Shown in pieces: positions 1 to 13,766 of a DNA stretch of 64,000 nucleotides. Where the stretch lies: the NCBI GenBank assembly GCA_030848705.1, contig JAUIZM010000143.1, positions 84,227-148,226 on the forward strand, in the 5' to 3' direction. The notes beneath the pieces were generated by a model. That model made no database searches. It was not told the origin of the DNA and saw nothing but the letters and a program-made list of their open reading frames with translations. The stretch comes from Heracleum sosnowskyi (lineage: Eukaryota; Streptophyta; Magnoliopsida; Apiales; Apiaceae). A program made the position numbers and the translations under genes. The first letter of the stretch is position 1; the number at the start of each line of letters is the position of its first letter.

Positions 1-2439
1 CAAAATGGACGTACGGACCAAAAAACGTGAAATTTCATTTCCGGAAATGGGTTTTTTCGACCCCCGAAAATGGGAAAAAACCCACTTTTTTGCCCAAAAC
101 TGTTTTCACTAGCATTTTCACGCGCTCAAAAAACGAGGTTCCGGACATTTTTCTTCCGATTTTTTTTGTCACGTGCTAAAATGGAGGTACAAAATGGACG
201 TACGGACCAAAAAACGCGAAATTTCATTTCCGGAAATGAGTTTTTTCGACCCCCGAAAATGAGAAAAAACCCACTTTTTGGCCCAAAACTGGTTTCACTG
301 GCATTTTCACGCGCTCAAAAAACGAGGTTCCGGACATTTTTCTTCCGATTATTTTTGTCACGTGAAAAAATGGAGGTACAAAATGGACGTACGGACCAAA
401 AAACGCGAAGTTTCATTTCCGAAAATGGGTTTTTTCGACCCCCGAAAATGGGAAAAAACCCACTTTTTGGCCCAAAACTGGTTTCACTGGCATTTTCACG
501 CGCTCAAAAAACGAGGTTCCGGACATTTTTCTTCCGATTTTTTTGTCACGTGCTAAAATGGAGGTACAAAATGGACGTACGGACCAAAAAACGCGAAGTT
601 TCATTTCCGGAAATTGGTTTTTTCGACCCCCGAAAATGGGAAAAAACCTACTTTTTGGCCCAAAACTGGTTTCACTTGCATTTTCACGCGCTCAAAAAAC
701 GAGGTTCCGAACATTTTTAGTCCGATTTTTTTTGTCACGTGCTAAAATGGAGGTATAAAATGGACGTACGGACCAAAAAACGCGAAGTTTCATTTCCGGA
801 AATGGGTTTTTTCGAACCCCGAAAATGGAAAAAACCCACTTTTTGGCCCAAAACTGGTTTCACTGGCATTTTCACGCGCTCAAAAAACGAGGTTCCGGAC
901 ATTTTTAGTCCGATTTTTTATGTCACGTGCTAAAATGGAGGTACAAAATGGACGTACGGACCAAAAAACGCGAAATTTCATTTCCGGAAATGGGTTTTTT
1001 CGACCCCCGAAAATGGGAAAAAACCCACTTTTTTGCCCAAAACTGGTTTCACTGGCATTTTCACGCGCTCAAAAAATGAGGTCCCGGACATTTTTCTTCC
1101 GATTTTTTTTGTCACGTGCTAAAATGGAGGTACAAAATGGATGTACGGACCAAAAAACGCAAAATTTCATTTCCGGAAATGGGTTTTTTCGACCCCCGAA
1201 AATGGGAAAAAACCCATTTTTTGGCCCAAAACTGGTTTAACTGGCATTTTCACGCGCTCAAAAAACGAGGTTCCGGACATTTTTCTTCCGATTTTTTTTG
1301 TCACGTGCAAAAATGGAGGTACAAAATGGACGTACGGACCAAAAAACGCGAAATTTCATTTCCGGAAATGAGTTTTTTCGACCCCCGAAAATGGGAAAAA
1401 ACCCACTTTTTGGCCCAAAACTGGTTTCACTGGCATTTTCACGCGCTCAAAAAACTAGGTTCCGGACATTTTTCTTCCGATTTTTTTTGTCACGTGCTAA
1501 AATGGAGGTACAAAATGGACGTACGGACCAAAAAACGCGAAGTTTCATTTCCGGAAATGGGTTTTTTCGACCCCCGAAAATGGGAAAAAAACCCACTTTT
1601 TGGCCCAAAACTGGTTTCACTGGCATTTTCACGCGCTCAAAAAACGAGGTTCCGGACATTTTTAGTCCGATTTTTTTTGTCACGTGCTAAAATGGAGGTA
1701 CAAAATGGACGTACGGACCAAAAAACGCGAAGTTTCATTTCCGGAAATGGGTTTTTTCGACCCCCAAAAATGGGAAAAAACCCACTTTTTGGCCCAAAAC
1801 TGGTTTCACTGGCATTTTCACGCGCTCAAAAAACGAGGTTCCGGACATTTTTAGTCCGATTTTTTTTGTCACGTGCTAAAATGGAGGTACAAAATGGACG
1901 TACGGACCAAAAAACGCGACGTTTCATTTCCGGAAATGGGTTTTTTCGACCCCCGAAAATGGGAAAAAACCCACTTTTTGGCCCAAAACTGGTTTCAATG
2001 GCATTTTCATGCGCTCAAAAAACGAGGTTCCGGACATTTTTAGTCCGATTTTTTTTGTCACGTGCTAAAATGGAGGTACAAAATGGACGTACGGACCAAA
2101 AAACGCAAAATTTCATTTCCGGAAATGGGTTTTTTCGACCCCCGAAAATGGGAAAAAACCCATTTTTTTGCCTAAAACTGTTTTCACTGACATTTTCACG
2201 CGCTCAAAAAACGAGGTTCCGGACATTTTTCTTCCGATTTGTTTTGTCACGTGCTAAAATGGAGGTACAAAATGGACGTACGGACCAAAAAACGCGAAAT
2301 TTCATTTCCGGAAATGGGTTTTTTCGACCCCCGAAAATGGGAAAAAACCCACTTTTTTGCCCAAAACTGGTTTCACTGGCATTTTCACGCGCTCAAAAAA
2401 TGAGGTTCCGGACATTTTTCTTCCGATTTTTTTTGTCAC

Positions 2440-5400
2440 GTGCTAAAATGGAGGTACAAAATGGACGTACGGACCAAAAAACGCGAAATTTCATTTCCGG
2501 AAATGGGTTTTTTCGACCCCCGAAAATGGGAAAAAACCCTCTTTTTGGCCCAAAACTGGTTTCACTGGCATTTTCACGCGCTCAAAAAACGAGGTTCCGG
2601 ACATTTTTCTTCCGATTTTTTTTGTCACGTGCTAAAATGGATGTACAAAATGGACGTACGGACCAAAAAACGCGAAATTTCATTTCCGGAAATGGGTTTT
2701 TTCGACCCCCGAAAATGGGAAAAAACCCACTTTTTGGCCCAAAACTGGTTTCACTGGCATTTTCACGCGCTCAAAAAACGAGGTTCCGGACATTTTTCTT
2801 CCGATTTTTTTTGTCACGTGCTAAAATGGAGGTACAAAATGGACGTACGGACCAAAAAACGCGAAATTTCAATTCCGAAAATGTGTTTTTTCGACCCCCG
2901 AAAATGGGAAAAACCCACTTTTTGGCCCAAAACTGGTTTCACTGGCATTTTCACGCGCTCAAAAAACGAGGTTCCGGACATTTTTCTTCCGATTTTTTTT
3001 GTCACGTGCTAAAATGGAGGTACAAAATGGACGTACGGACCAAAAAACGCGAAGTTTCATTTCCAGAAATGGGTTTGTTCGACCCCCGAAAATGGGAAAA
3101 AACCCACTTTTTGGCCCAAAACTGGTTTCACTGGCATTTTCACGCGCTCAAAAAACGAGGTTCCGGACATTTTTCTTCCGATTTTTTTTGTCACGTGCTA
3201 AAATGGAGGTACAAAATGGACGTACGGACCAAAAAACGCGAAATTTCATTTCCGAAAATGTGTTTTTTCGACCCCCGAAAATGGGAAAAACCCACTTTTT
3301 GGCCTAAAACTGGTTTCACTGGCATTTTCACGCGCTCAAAAAACGAGGTTCCGGACATTTTTCTTCCGATTTTTTTTGTCACGTGCTAAAATGGAGGTAC
3401 AAAATGGACGTACGGACCAAAAAACGCGAAGTTTCATTTCCGGAAATGGGTTTTTTCGACCCCCAAAAATGGGAAAAAACCCACTTTTTGGCCCAAAACT
3501 GGTTTCACTGGCATTTTCACGCGCTCAAAAAACGAGGTTCCGGACATTTTTAGTCCGATTTTTTTTGTCACGTGCTAAAATGGAGTGACAAAATGGACGT
3601 ACGGACCAAAAAACGCGACGTTTCATTTCCGGAAATGGGTTTTTTCGACCCCCGAAAATGGGAAAAAACCCATTTTTTTGCCCAAAACTGTTTTCACTGA
3701 CATTTTCACGCGCTCAAAAAACGAGGTTCCGGACATTTTTCTTCCGATTTTTTTTGTCACGTGCTAAAATGGAGGTACAAAATGGACGTACGGACCAAAA
3801 AACGCGAAATTTCATTTCCGGAAATGGGTTTTTTCGACCCCCAAAAATGGGAAAAAACCCACTTTTTGGCCCAAAACTGGTTTCACTGGCATTTTCACGC
3901 GCTCAAAAAACTAGGTTCCGGACATTTTTCTTCCGATTTGTTTTGTCACGTGCTAAAATGGAGGTACAAAATGGACGTACGGACCAAAAAACGCGAAATT
4001 TCATTTCCGGAAATGGGTTTTTTCGACCCCCGAAAATGGGAAAAAACCCTCTTTTTGGCCCAAAACTGGTTTCACTGGCATTTTCACGCGCTCAAAAAAC
4101 GAGGTTCCGGACATTTTTCTTCCGATTTTTTTTGTCACGTGCTAAAATGGATGTACAAAATGGACGTACGGACCAAAAAACGCGAAATTTCATTTCCGGA
4201 AATGGGTTTTTTCGACCCCCGAAAATGGGAAAAAACCCACTTTTTGGCCCAAAACTGGTTTCACTGGCATTTTCACGCGCTCAAAAAACGAGGTTCCGGA
4301 CATTTTTCTTCCGATTTTTTTTGTCACGTGCTAAAATGGAGGTACAAAATGGACGTACGGACCAAAAAACGCGAAATTTCAATTCCGAAAATGTGTTTTT
4401 TCGACCCCCGAAAATGGGAAAAACCCACTTTTTGGCCCAAAACTGGTTTCACTGGCATTTTCACGCGCTCAAAAAACGAGGTTCCGGACATTTTTCTTCC
4501 GATTTTTTTTGTCACGTGCTAAAATGGAGGTACAAAATGGACGTACGGACCAAAAAACGCGAAGTTTCATTTCCAGAAATGGGTTTGTTCGACCCCCGAA
4601 AATGGGAAAAAACCCACTTTTTGGCCCAAAACTGGTTTCACTGGCATTTTCACGCGCTCAAAAAACGAGGTTCCGGACATTTTTCTTCCGATTTTTTTTG
4701 TCACGTGCTAAAATGGAGGTACAAAATGGACGTACGGACCAAAAAACGCGAAATTTCATTTCCGAAAATGTGTTTTTTCGACCCCCGAAAATGGGAAAAA
4801 CCCACTTTTTGGCCTAAAACTGGTTTCACTGGCATTTTCACGCGCTCAAAAAACGAGGTTCCGGACATTTTTCTTCCGATTTTTTTTGTCACGTGCTAAA
4901 ATGGAGGTACAAAATGGACGTACGGACCAAAAAACGCGAAGTTTCATTTCCGGAAATGGGTTTTTTCGACCCCCAAAAATGGGAAAAAACCCACTTTTTG
5001 GCCCAAAACTGGTTTCACTGGCATTTTCACGCGCTCAAAAAACGAGGTTCCGGACATTTTTAGTCCGATTTTTTTTGTCACGTGCTAAAATGGAGTGACA
5101 AAATGGACGTACGGACCAAAAAACGCGACGTTTCATTTCCGGAAATGGGTTTTTTCGACCCCCGAAAATGGGAAAAAACCCATTTTTTTGCCCAAAACTG
5201 TTTTCACTGACATTTTCACGCGCTCAAAAAACGAGGTTCCGGACATTTTTCTTCCGATTTTTTTTGTCACGTGCTAAAATGGAGGTACAAAATGGACGTA
5301 CGGACCAAAAAACGCGAAATTTCATTTCCGGAAATGGGTTTTTTCGACCCCCAAAAATGGGAAAAAACCCACTTTTTGGCCCAAAACTGGTTTCACTGGC

Positions 5401-5459
5401 ATTTTCACGCGCTCAAAAAACTAGGTTCCGGACATTTTTCTTCCGATTTGTTTTGTCAC
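2440..5459 (+). repeat. Tandem duplication of an 8-monomer block (2 x 1510 bp)
   Basis: Positions 2440-3949 and 3950-5459 match at an offset of 1510 bp (six 189-bp plus two 188-bp monomers). Private markers occur in both copies at that offset: GGAGTGACA near 3583 and 5093, GGCCTAAAAC near 3301 and 4811, and TTTCAATTCCG near 2867 and 4377. I saw no differences by eye. This is a recent unequal-exchange product and forms a shortened version of the 13-monomer unit that follows. Confidence 0.85.
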
Positions 5460-8400
5460 GTGCTAAAATGGAGGTACAAAATGGACGTACGGACCAAAAA
5501 ACGCGAAATTTCATTTCCGGAAATGGGTTTTTTCGACCCCCGAAAATGGGAAAAAACCCACTTTTTTGCCCAAATCTGGTTTCACTGGCATTTTCACGCG
5601 CTCAAAAAATGAGGTTCCGGACATTTTTCTTCCGATTTTTTTTGTCACGTGCTAAAATGGAGGTACAAAATGGACGTACGTACCAAAAAACGTGAAATTT
5701 CATTTCCGGAAATGGGTTTTTTCGACCCCCGAAAATGGGAAAAAACCCACTTTTTGGCCCAAAACTGGTTTCAATGGCATTTTCATGCGCTCAAAAAACG
5801 AGGTTCCGGACATTTTTAGTCCGATTTTTTTTGTCACGTGCTAAAATGGAGGTACAAAATGGACGTACGGACCAAAAAACGCAAAATTTCATTTCCGGAA
5901 ATGGGTTTTTTCGACCCCCGAAAATGGGAAAAAACCCATTTTTTTGCCCAAAACTGTTTTCACTGACATTTTCACGCGCTCAAAAAACGAGGTTCCGGAC
6001 ATTTTTCTTCCGATTTTTTTTGTCACGTGCTAAAATGGAGGTACAAAATGGACGTACGGACCAAAAAACGCGAAATTTCATTTCCGGAAATGGGTTTTTT
6101 CGACCCCCGAAAATGGGAAAAAACCCACTTTTTGGCCCAAAACTGGTTTCACTGGCATTTTCACGCGCTCAAAAAACTAGGTTCCGGACATTTTTCTTCC
6201 GATTTGTTTTGTCACGTGCTAAAATGGAGGTACAAAATGGACGTACGGACCAAAAAACGCGAAATTTCATTTCCGGAAATGGGTTTTTTCGACCCCCGAA
6301 AATGGGAAAAAACCCACTTTTTTGCCCAAAACTGGTTTCACTGGCATTTTCACGCGCTCAAAAAATGAGGTTCCGGACATTTTTCTTCCGATTTTTTTTG
6401 TCACGTGCTAAAATGGAGGTACAAAATGGACGTACGGACCAAAAAACGCGAAATTTCATTTCCGGAAATGGGTTTTTTCGACCCCCGAAAATGGGAAAAA
6501 ACCCTCTTTTTGGCCCAAAACTGGTTTCACTGGCATTTTCACGCGCTCAAAAAACGAGGTTCCGGACATTTTTCTTCCGATTTTTTTTGTCACGTGCTAA
6601 AATGGAGGTACAAAATGGACGTACGGACCAAAAAACGCGAAATTTCATTTCCGGAAATGGGTTTTTTCGACCCCCGAAAATGGGAAAAAACCCACTTTTT
6701 GGCCCAAAACTGGTTTCACTGGCATTTTCACGCGCTCAAAAAACGAGGTTCCGGACATTTTTCTTCCGATTTTTTTTGTCACGTGCTAAAATGGAGGTAC
6801 AAAATGGACGTACGGACCAAAAAACGCGAAATTTCATTTCCGAAAATGTGTTTTTTCGACCCCCGAAAATGGGAAAAACCCACTTTTTGGCCCAAAACTG
6901 GTTTCACTGGCATTTTCACGCGCTCAAAAAACGAGGTTCCGGACATTTTTCTTCCGATTTTTTTTGTCACGTGCTAAAATGGAGGTACAAAATGGACGTA
7001 CGGACCAAAAAACGCGAAGTTTCATTTCCAGAAATGGGTTTGTTCGACCCCCGAAAATGGGAAAAAACCCACTTTTTGGCCCAAAACTGGTTTCACTGGC
7101 ATTTTCACGCGCTCAAAAAACGAGGTTCCGGACATTTTTCTTCCGATTTTTTTTGTCACGTGCTAAAATGGAGGTACAAAATGGACGTACGGACCAAAAA
7201 ACGCGAAATTTCATTTCCGAAAATGTGTTTTTTCGACCCCCGAAAATGGGAAAAACCCACTTTTTGGCCCAAAACTGGTTTCACTGGCATTTTCACGCGC
7301 TCAAAAAACGAGGTTCCGGACATTTTTTCTTCCGATTTTTTTTGTCACGTGCTAAAATGGAGGTACAAAATGGACGTACGGACCAAAAAACGCGAAGTTT
7401 CATTTCCGGAAATGGGTTTTTTCGACCCCCAAAAATGGGAAAAAACCCACTTTTTGGCCCAAAACTGGTTTCACTGGCATTTTCACGCGCTCAAAAAACG
7501 AGGTTCCGGACATTTTTAGTCCGATTTTTTTTGTCACGTGCTAAAATGGAGGTACAAAATGGACGTACGGACCAAAAAACGCGACGTTTCATTTCCGGAA
7601 ATGGGTTTTTTCGACCCCCGAAAATGGGAAAAAACCCATTTTTTTGCCCAAAACTGTTTTCACTGACATTTTCACGCGCTCAAAAAACGAGGTTCCGGAC
7701 ATTTTTCTTCCGATTTTTTTTGTCACGTGCTAAAATGGAGGTACAAAATGGACGTACGGACCAAAAAACGCGAAATTTCATTTCCGGAAATGGGTTTTTT
7801 CGACCCCCAAAAATGGGAAAAAACCCACTTTTTGGCCCAAAACTGGTTTCACTGGCATTTTCACGCGCTCAAAAAACTAGGTTCCGGACATTTTTCTTCC
7901 GATTTGTTTTGTCACGTGCTAAAATGGAGGTACAAAATGGACGTACGGACCAAAAAACGCGAAATTTCATTTCCGGAAATGGGTTTTTTCGACCCCCGAA
8001 AATGGGAAAAAACCCACTTTTTTGCCCAAATCTGGTTTCACTGGCATTTTCACGCGCTCAAAAAATGAGGTTCCGGACATTTTTCTTCCGATTTTTTTTG
8101 TCACGTGCTAAAATGGAGGTACAAAATGGACGTACGTACCAAAAAACGTGAAATTTCATTTCCGGAAATGGGTTTTTTCGACCCCCGAAAATGGGAAAAA
8201 ACCCACTTTTTGGCCCAAAACTGGTTTCAATGGCATTTTCATGCGCTCAAAAAACGAGGTTCCGGACATTTTTAGTCCGATTTTTTTTGTCACGTGCTAA
8301 AATGGAGGTACAAAATGGACGTACGGACCAAAAAACGCAAAATTTCATTTCCGGAAATGGGTTTTTTCGACCCCCGAAAATGGGAAAAAACCCATTTTTT

Positions 8401-10181
8401 TGCCCAAAACTGTTTTCACTGACATTTTCACGCGCTCAAAAAACGAGGTTCCGGACATTTTTCTTCCGATTTTTTTTGTCACGTGCTAAAATGGAGGTAC
8501 AAAATGGACGTACGGACCAAAAAACGCGAAATTTCATTTCCGGAAATGGGTTTTTTCGACCCCCGAAAATGGGAAAAAACCCACTTTTTGGCCCAAAACT
8601 GGTTTCACTGGCATTTTCACGCGCTCAAAAAACTAGGTTCCGGACATTTTTCTTCCGATTTGTTTTGTCACGTGCTAAAATGGAGGTACAAAATGGACGT
8701 ACGGACCAAAAAACGCGAAATTTCATTTCCGGAAATGGGTTTTTTCGACCCCCGAAAATGGGAAAAAACCCACTTTTTTGCCCAAAACTGGTTTCACTGG
8801 CATTTTCACGCGCTCAAAAAATGAGGTTCCGGACATTTTTCTTCCGATTTTTTTTGTCACGTGCTAAAATGGAGGTACAAAATTGACGTACGGACCAAAA
8901 AACGCGAAATTTCATTTCCGGAAATGGGTTTTTTCGACCCCCGAAAATGGGAAAAAACCCTCTTTTTGGCCCAAAACTGGTTTCACTGGCATTTTCACGC
9001 GCTCAAAAAACGAGGTTCCGGACATTTTTCTTCCGATTTTTTTTGTCACGTGCTAAAATGGAGGTACAAAATGGACGTACGGACCAAAAAACGCGAAATT
9101 TCATTTCCGGAAATGGGTTTTTTCGACCCCCGAAAATGGGAAAAAACCCACTTTTTGGCCCAAAACTGGTTTCACTGGCATTTTCACGCGCTCAAAAAAC
9201 GAGGTTCCGGACATTTTTCTTCCGATTTTTTTTGTCACGTGCTAAAATGGAGGTACAAAATGGACGTACGGACCAAAAAACGCGAAATTTCATTTCCGAA
9301 AATGTGTTTTTTCGACCCCCGAAAATGGGAAAAACCCACTTTTTGGCCCAAAACTGGTTTCACTGGCATTTTCACGCGCTCAAAAAACGAGGTTCCGGAC
9401 ATTTTTCTTCCGATTTTTTTTGTCACGTGCTAAAATGGAGGTACAAAATGGACGTACGGACCAAAAAACGCGAAGTTTCATTTCCAGAAATGGGTTTGTT
9501 CGACCCCCGAAAATGGGAAAAAACCCACTTTTTGGCCCAAAACTGGTTTCACTGGCATTTTCACGCGCTCAAAAAACGAGGTTCCGGACATTTTTCTTCC
9601 GATTTTTTTTGTCACGTGCTAAAATGGAGGTACAAAATGGACGTACGGACCAAAAAACGCGAAATTTCATTTCCGAAAATGTGTTTTTTCGACCCCCGAA
9701 AATGGGAAAAACCCACTTTTTGGCCCAAAACTGGTTTCACTGGCATTTTCACGCGCTCAAAAAACGAGGTTCCGGACATTTTTCTTCCGATTTTTTTTGT
9801 CACGTGCTAAAATGGAGGTACAAAATGGACGTACGGACCAAAAAACGCGAAGTTTCATTTCCGGAAATGGGTTTTTTCGACCCCCAAAAATGGGAAAAAA
9901 CCCACTTTTTGGCCCAAAACTGGTTTCACTGGCATTTTCACGCGCTCAAAAAACGAGGTTCCGGACATTTTTAGTCCGATTTTTTTTGTCACGTGCTAAA
10001 ATGGAGGTACAAAATGGACGTACGGACCAAAAAACGCGACGTTTCATTTCCGGAAATGGGTTTTTTCGACCCCCGAAAATGGGAAAAAACCCACTTTTTG
10101 GCCCAAAACTGGTTTCAATGGCATTTTCATGCGCTCAAAAAACGAGGTTCCGGACATTTTTAGTCCGATTTTTTTTGTCAC

Positions 10182-11691
10182 GTGCTAAAATGGAGGTACA
10201 AAATGGACGTACGGACCAAAAAACGCGAAATTTCATTTCCGGAAATGGGTTTTTTCGACCCCCGAAAATGGGAAAAAACCCACTTTTTGGCCCAAAACTG
10301 GTTTCAATGGCATTTTCATGCGCTCAAAAAACGAGGTTCCGGACATTTTTAGTCCGATTTTTTTTGTCACGTGCTAAAATGGAGGTACAAAATGGACGTA
10401 CGGACCAAAAAACGCAAAATTTCATTTCCGGAAATGGGTTTTTTCGACCCCCGAAAATGGGAAAAACCCATTTTTTTGCCCAAAACTGTTTTCACTGACA
10501 TTTTCACGCGCTCAAAAAACGAGGTTCCGGACATTTTTCTTCCGATTTTTTTTGTCACGTGCTAAAATGGAGGTACAAAATGGACGTACGGACCAAAAAA
10601 CGCGAAATTTCATTTCCGGAAATGGGTTTTTTCGACCCCCGAAAATGGGAAAAAACCCACTTTTTGGCCCAAAACTGGTTTCACTGGCATTTTCACGCGC
10701 TCAAAAAACTAGGTTCCGGACATTTTTCTTCCGATTTGTTTTGTCACGTGCTAAAATGGAGGTACAAAATGGACGTACGGACCAAAAAACGCGAAATTTC
10801 ATTTCCGGAAATGGGTTTTTTCGACCCCCGAAAATGGGAAAAAACCCACTTTTTTGCCCAAAACTGGTTTCACTGGCATTTTCACGCGCTCAAAAAATGA
10901 GGTTCCGGACATTTTTCTTCCGATTTTTTTTGTCACGTGCTAAAATGGAGGTACAAAATGGACGTACGGACCAAAAAACGCGAAATTTCATTTCCGGAAA
11001 TGGGTTTTTTCGACCCCCGAAAATGGGAAAAAACCCACTTTTTGGCCCAAAACTGGTTTCAATGGCATTTTCATGCACTCAAAAAACGAGGTTCCGGACA
11101 TTTTTAGTCCGATTTTTTTTGTCACGTGCTAAAATGGAGGTACAAAATGGACGTACGGACCAAAAAACGCAAAATTTCATTTCCGGAAATGGGTTTTTTC
11201 GACCCCCGAAAATGGGAAAAACCCATTTTTTTGCCCAAAACTGTTTTCACTGACATTTTCACGCGCTCAAAAAACGAGGTTCCGGACATTTTTCTTCCGA
11301 TTTTTTTTGTCACGTGCTAAAATGGAGGTACAAAATGGACGTACGGACCAAAAAACGCGAAATTTCATTTCCGGAAATGGGTTTTTTCGACCCCCGAAAA
11401 TGGGAAAAAACCCACTTTTTGGCCCAAAACTGGTTTCACTGGCATTTTCACGCGCTCAAAAAACTAGGTTCCGGACATTTTTCTTCCGATTTGTTTTGTC
11501 ACGTGCTAAAATGGAGGTACAAAATGGACGTACGGACCAAAAAACGCGAAATTTCATTTCCGGAAATGGGTTTTTTCGACCCCCGAAAATGGGAAAAAAC
11601 CCACTTTTTTGCCCAAAACTGGTTTCACTGGCATTTTCACGCGCTCAAAAAATGAGGTTCCGTACATTTTTCTTCCGATTTTTTTTGTCAC
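10182..11691 (+). repeat. Local duplication of a 4-monomer block (2 x 755 bp)
   Basis: Positions 10182-10936 and 10937-11691 match at an offset of 755 bp. Each copy has, in order, a TCAATGGCATTTTCATGC monomer with TTTTTAGTCCG, a 188-bp GCAAAATTTC monomer, an ACTAGG monomer with GATTTGTTTTG, and an AAATGAGG monomer. The copies differ slightly, for example ATGCGCTC versus ATGCACTC and TTCCGGAC versus TTCCGTAC. This insertion explains why the surrounding HOR interval is 15 rather than 13 monomers. Confidence 0.75.
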
Positions 11692-13766
11692 GTGCTAAAA
11701 TGGAGGTACAAAATGGACGTACGGACCAAAAAACGCGAAATTTCATTTCCGGAAATGGGTTTTTTCGACCCCCGAAAATGGGAAAAAACCCTCTTTTTGG
11801 CCCAAAACTGGTTTCACTGGCATTTTCACGCGCTCAAAAAACGAGGTTCCGGACATTTTTCTTCCGATTGTTTTTGTCACGTGCTAAAATGGAGGTACAA
11901 AATGGACGTACGGACCAAAAAACGCGAAATTTCATTTCCGGAAATGGGTTTTTTCGACCCCCGAAAATGGGAAAAAACCCACTTTTTGGCCCAAAACTGG
12001 TTTCACTGGCATTTTCACGCGCTCAAAAAACGAGGTTCCGGACATTTTTCTTCCGATTTTTTTTGTCACGTGCTAAAATGGAGGTACAAAATGGACGTAC
12101 GGACCAAAAAACGCGAAATTTCATTTCCGAAAATGTGTTTTTTCGACCCCCAAAAATGGGAAAAACCCACTTTTTGGCCCAAAACTGGTTTCACTGGCAT
12201 TTTCACGCGCTCAAAAAACGAGGTTCCGGACATTTTTCTTCCGATTTTTTTTGTCACGTGCTAAAATGGAGGTACAAAATGGACGTACGGACCAAAAAAC
12301 GCGAAGTTTCATTTCCGGAAATGGGTTTGTTCGACCCCCGAAAATGGGAAAAAACCCACTTTTTGGCCCAAAACTGGTTTCACTGGCATTTTCACGCGCT
12401 CAAAAAACGAGGTTCCGGACATTTTTCTTCCGATTTTTTTTGTCACGTGCTAAAATGGAGGTACAAAATAGATGTACGGACCAAAAAACGCGAAATTTCA
12501 TTTCCGAAAATGTGTTTTTTCGACCCCCGAAAATGGGAAAAACCCACTTTTTGGCCCAAAACTGGTTTCACTGGCATTTTCACGCGCTCAAAAAACGAGG
12601 TTCCGGACATTTTTCTTCCGATTTTTTTTGTCACGTGCTAAAATGGAGGTACAAAATGGACGTACGGACCAAAAAACGCGAAGTTTCATTTCCGGAAATG
12701 GGTTTGTTCGACCCCCGAAAATGGGAAAAAACCCACTTTTTGGCCCAAAACTGGTTTCACTGGCATTTTCACGCGCTCAAAAAACGAGGTTCCGGACATT
12801 TTTCTTCCGATTTTTTTTGTCACGTGCTAAAATGGAGGTACAAAATGGACGTACGGACCAAAAAACGCGAAGTTTCATTTCCGGAAATGGGTTTGTTCGA
12901 CCCCCGAAAATGGGAAAAAACCCACTTTTTGGCCCAAAACTGGTTTCACTGGCATTTTCACGCGCTCAAAAAACGAGGTTCCGGACATTTTTCTTCCGAT
13001 TTTTTTTGTCACGTGCTAAAATGGAGGTACAAAATGGACGTACGGACCAAAAAACGCGAAATTTCATTTCCGAAAATGTGTTTTTTCGACCCCCAAAAAT
13101 GGGAAAAACCCACTTTTTGGCCCAAAACTGGTTTCACTGGCATTTTCACGCGCTCAAAAAACTAGGTTCCGGACATTTTTCTTCCGATTTGTTTTGTCAC
13201 GTGCTAAAATGGAGGTACAAAATGGACGTACGGACCAAAAAACGCGAAATTTCATTTCCGGAAATGGGTTTTTTCGACCCCCGAAAATGGGAAAAAACCC
13301 ACTTTTTTGCCCAAAACTGGTTTCACTGGCATTTTCACGCGCTCAAAAAATGAGGTTCCGGACATTTTTCTTCCGATTTTTTTTGTCACGTGCTAAAATG
13401 GAGGTACAAAATGGACGTACGGACCAAAAAACGCGAAATTTCATTTCCGGAAATGGGTTTTTTCGACCCCCGAAAATGGGAAAAAACCCACTTTTTGGCC
13501 CAAAACTGGTTTCAATGGCATTTTCACGCGCTCAAAAAACTAGGTTCCGGACATTTTTCTTCCGATTTGTTTTGTCACGTGCTAAAATGGAGGTACAAAA
13601 TGGACGTACGGACCAAAAAACGCGAAATTTCATTTCCGGAAATGTGTTTTTTCGACCCCCAAAAATGGGAAAAACCCACTTTTTGGCCCAAAACTGGTTT
13701 CACTGGCATTTTCACGCGCTCAAAAAACGAGGTTCCGGACATTTTTAGTCCGATTTTTTTTGTCAC

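Noticed and set aside
413..604. 63-aa minus-strand ORFs repeated through the arrays
   Set aside because: They are the reverse complement of one monomer frame and recur with the repeat.
1116..3389. 757-aa and other long ORFs in the satellite as protein genes
   Set aside because: They translate the 189-bp repeat with a 63-residue period, overlap in two frames, and end wherever a one-base indel or the TAA frame is reached. No gene-like start context or non-repeat sequence is present.
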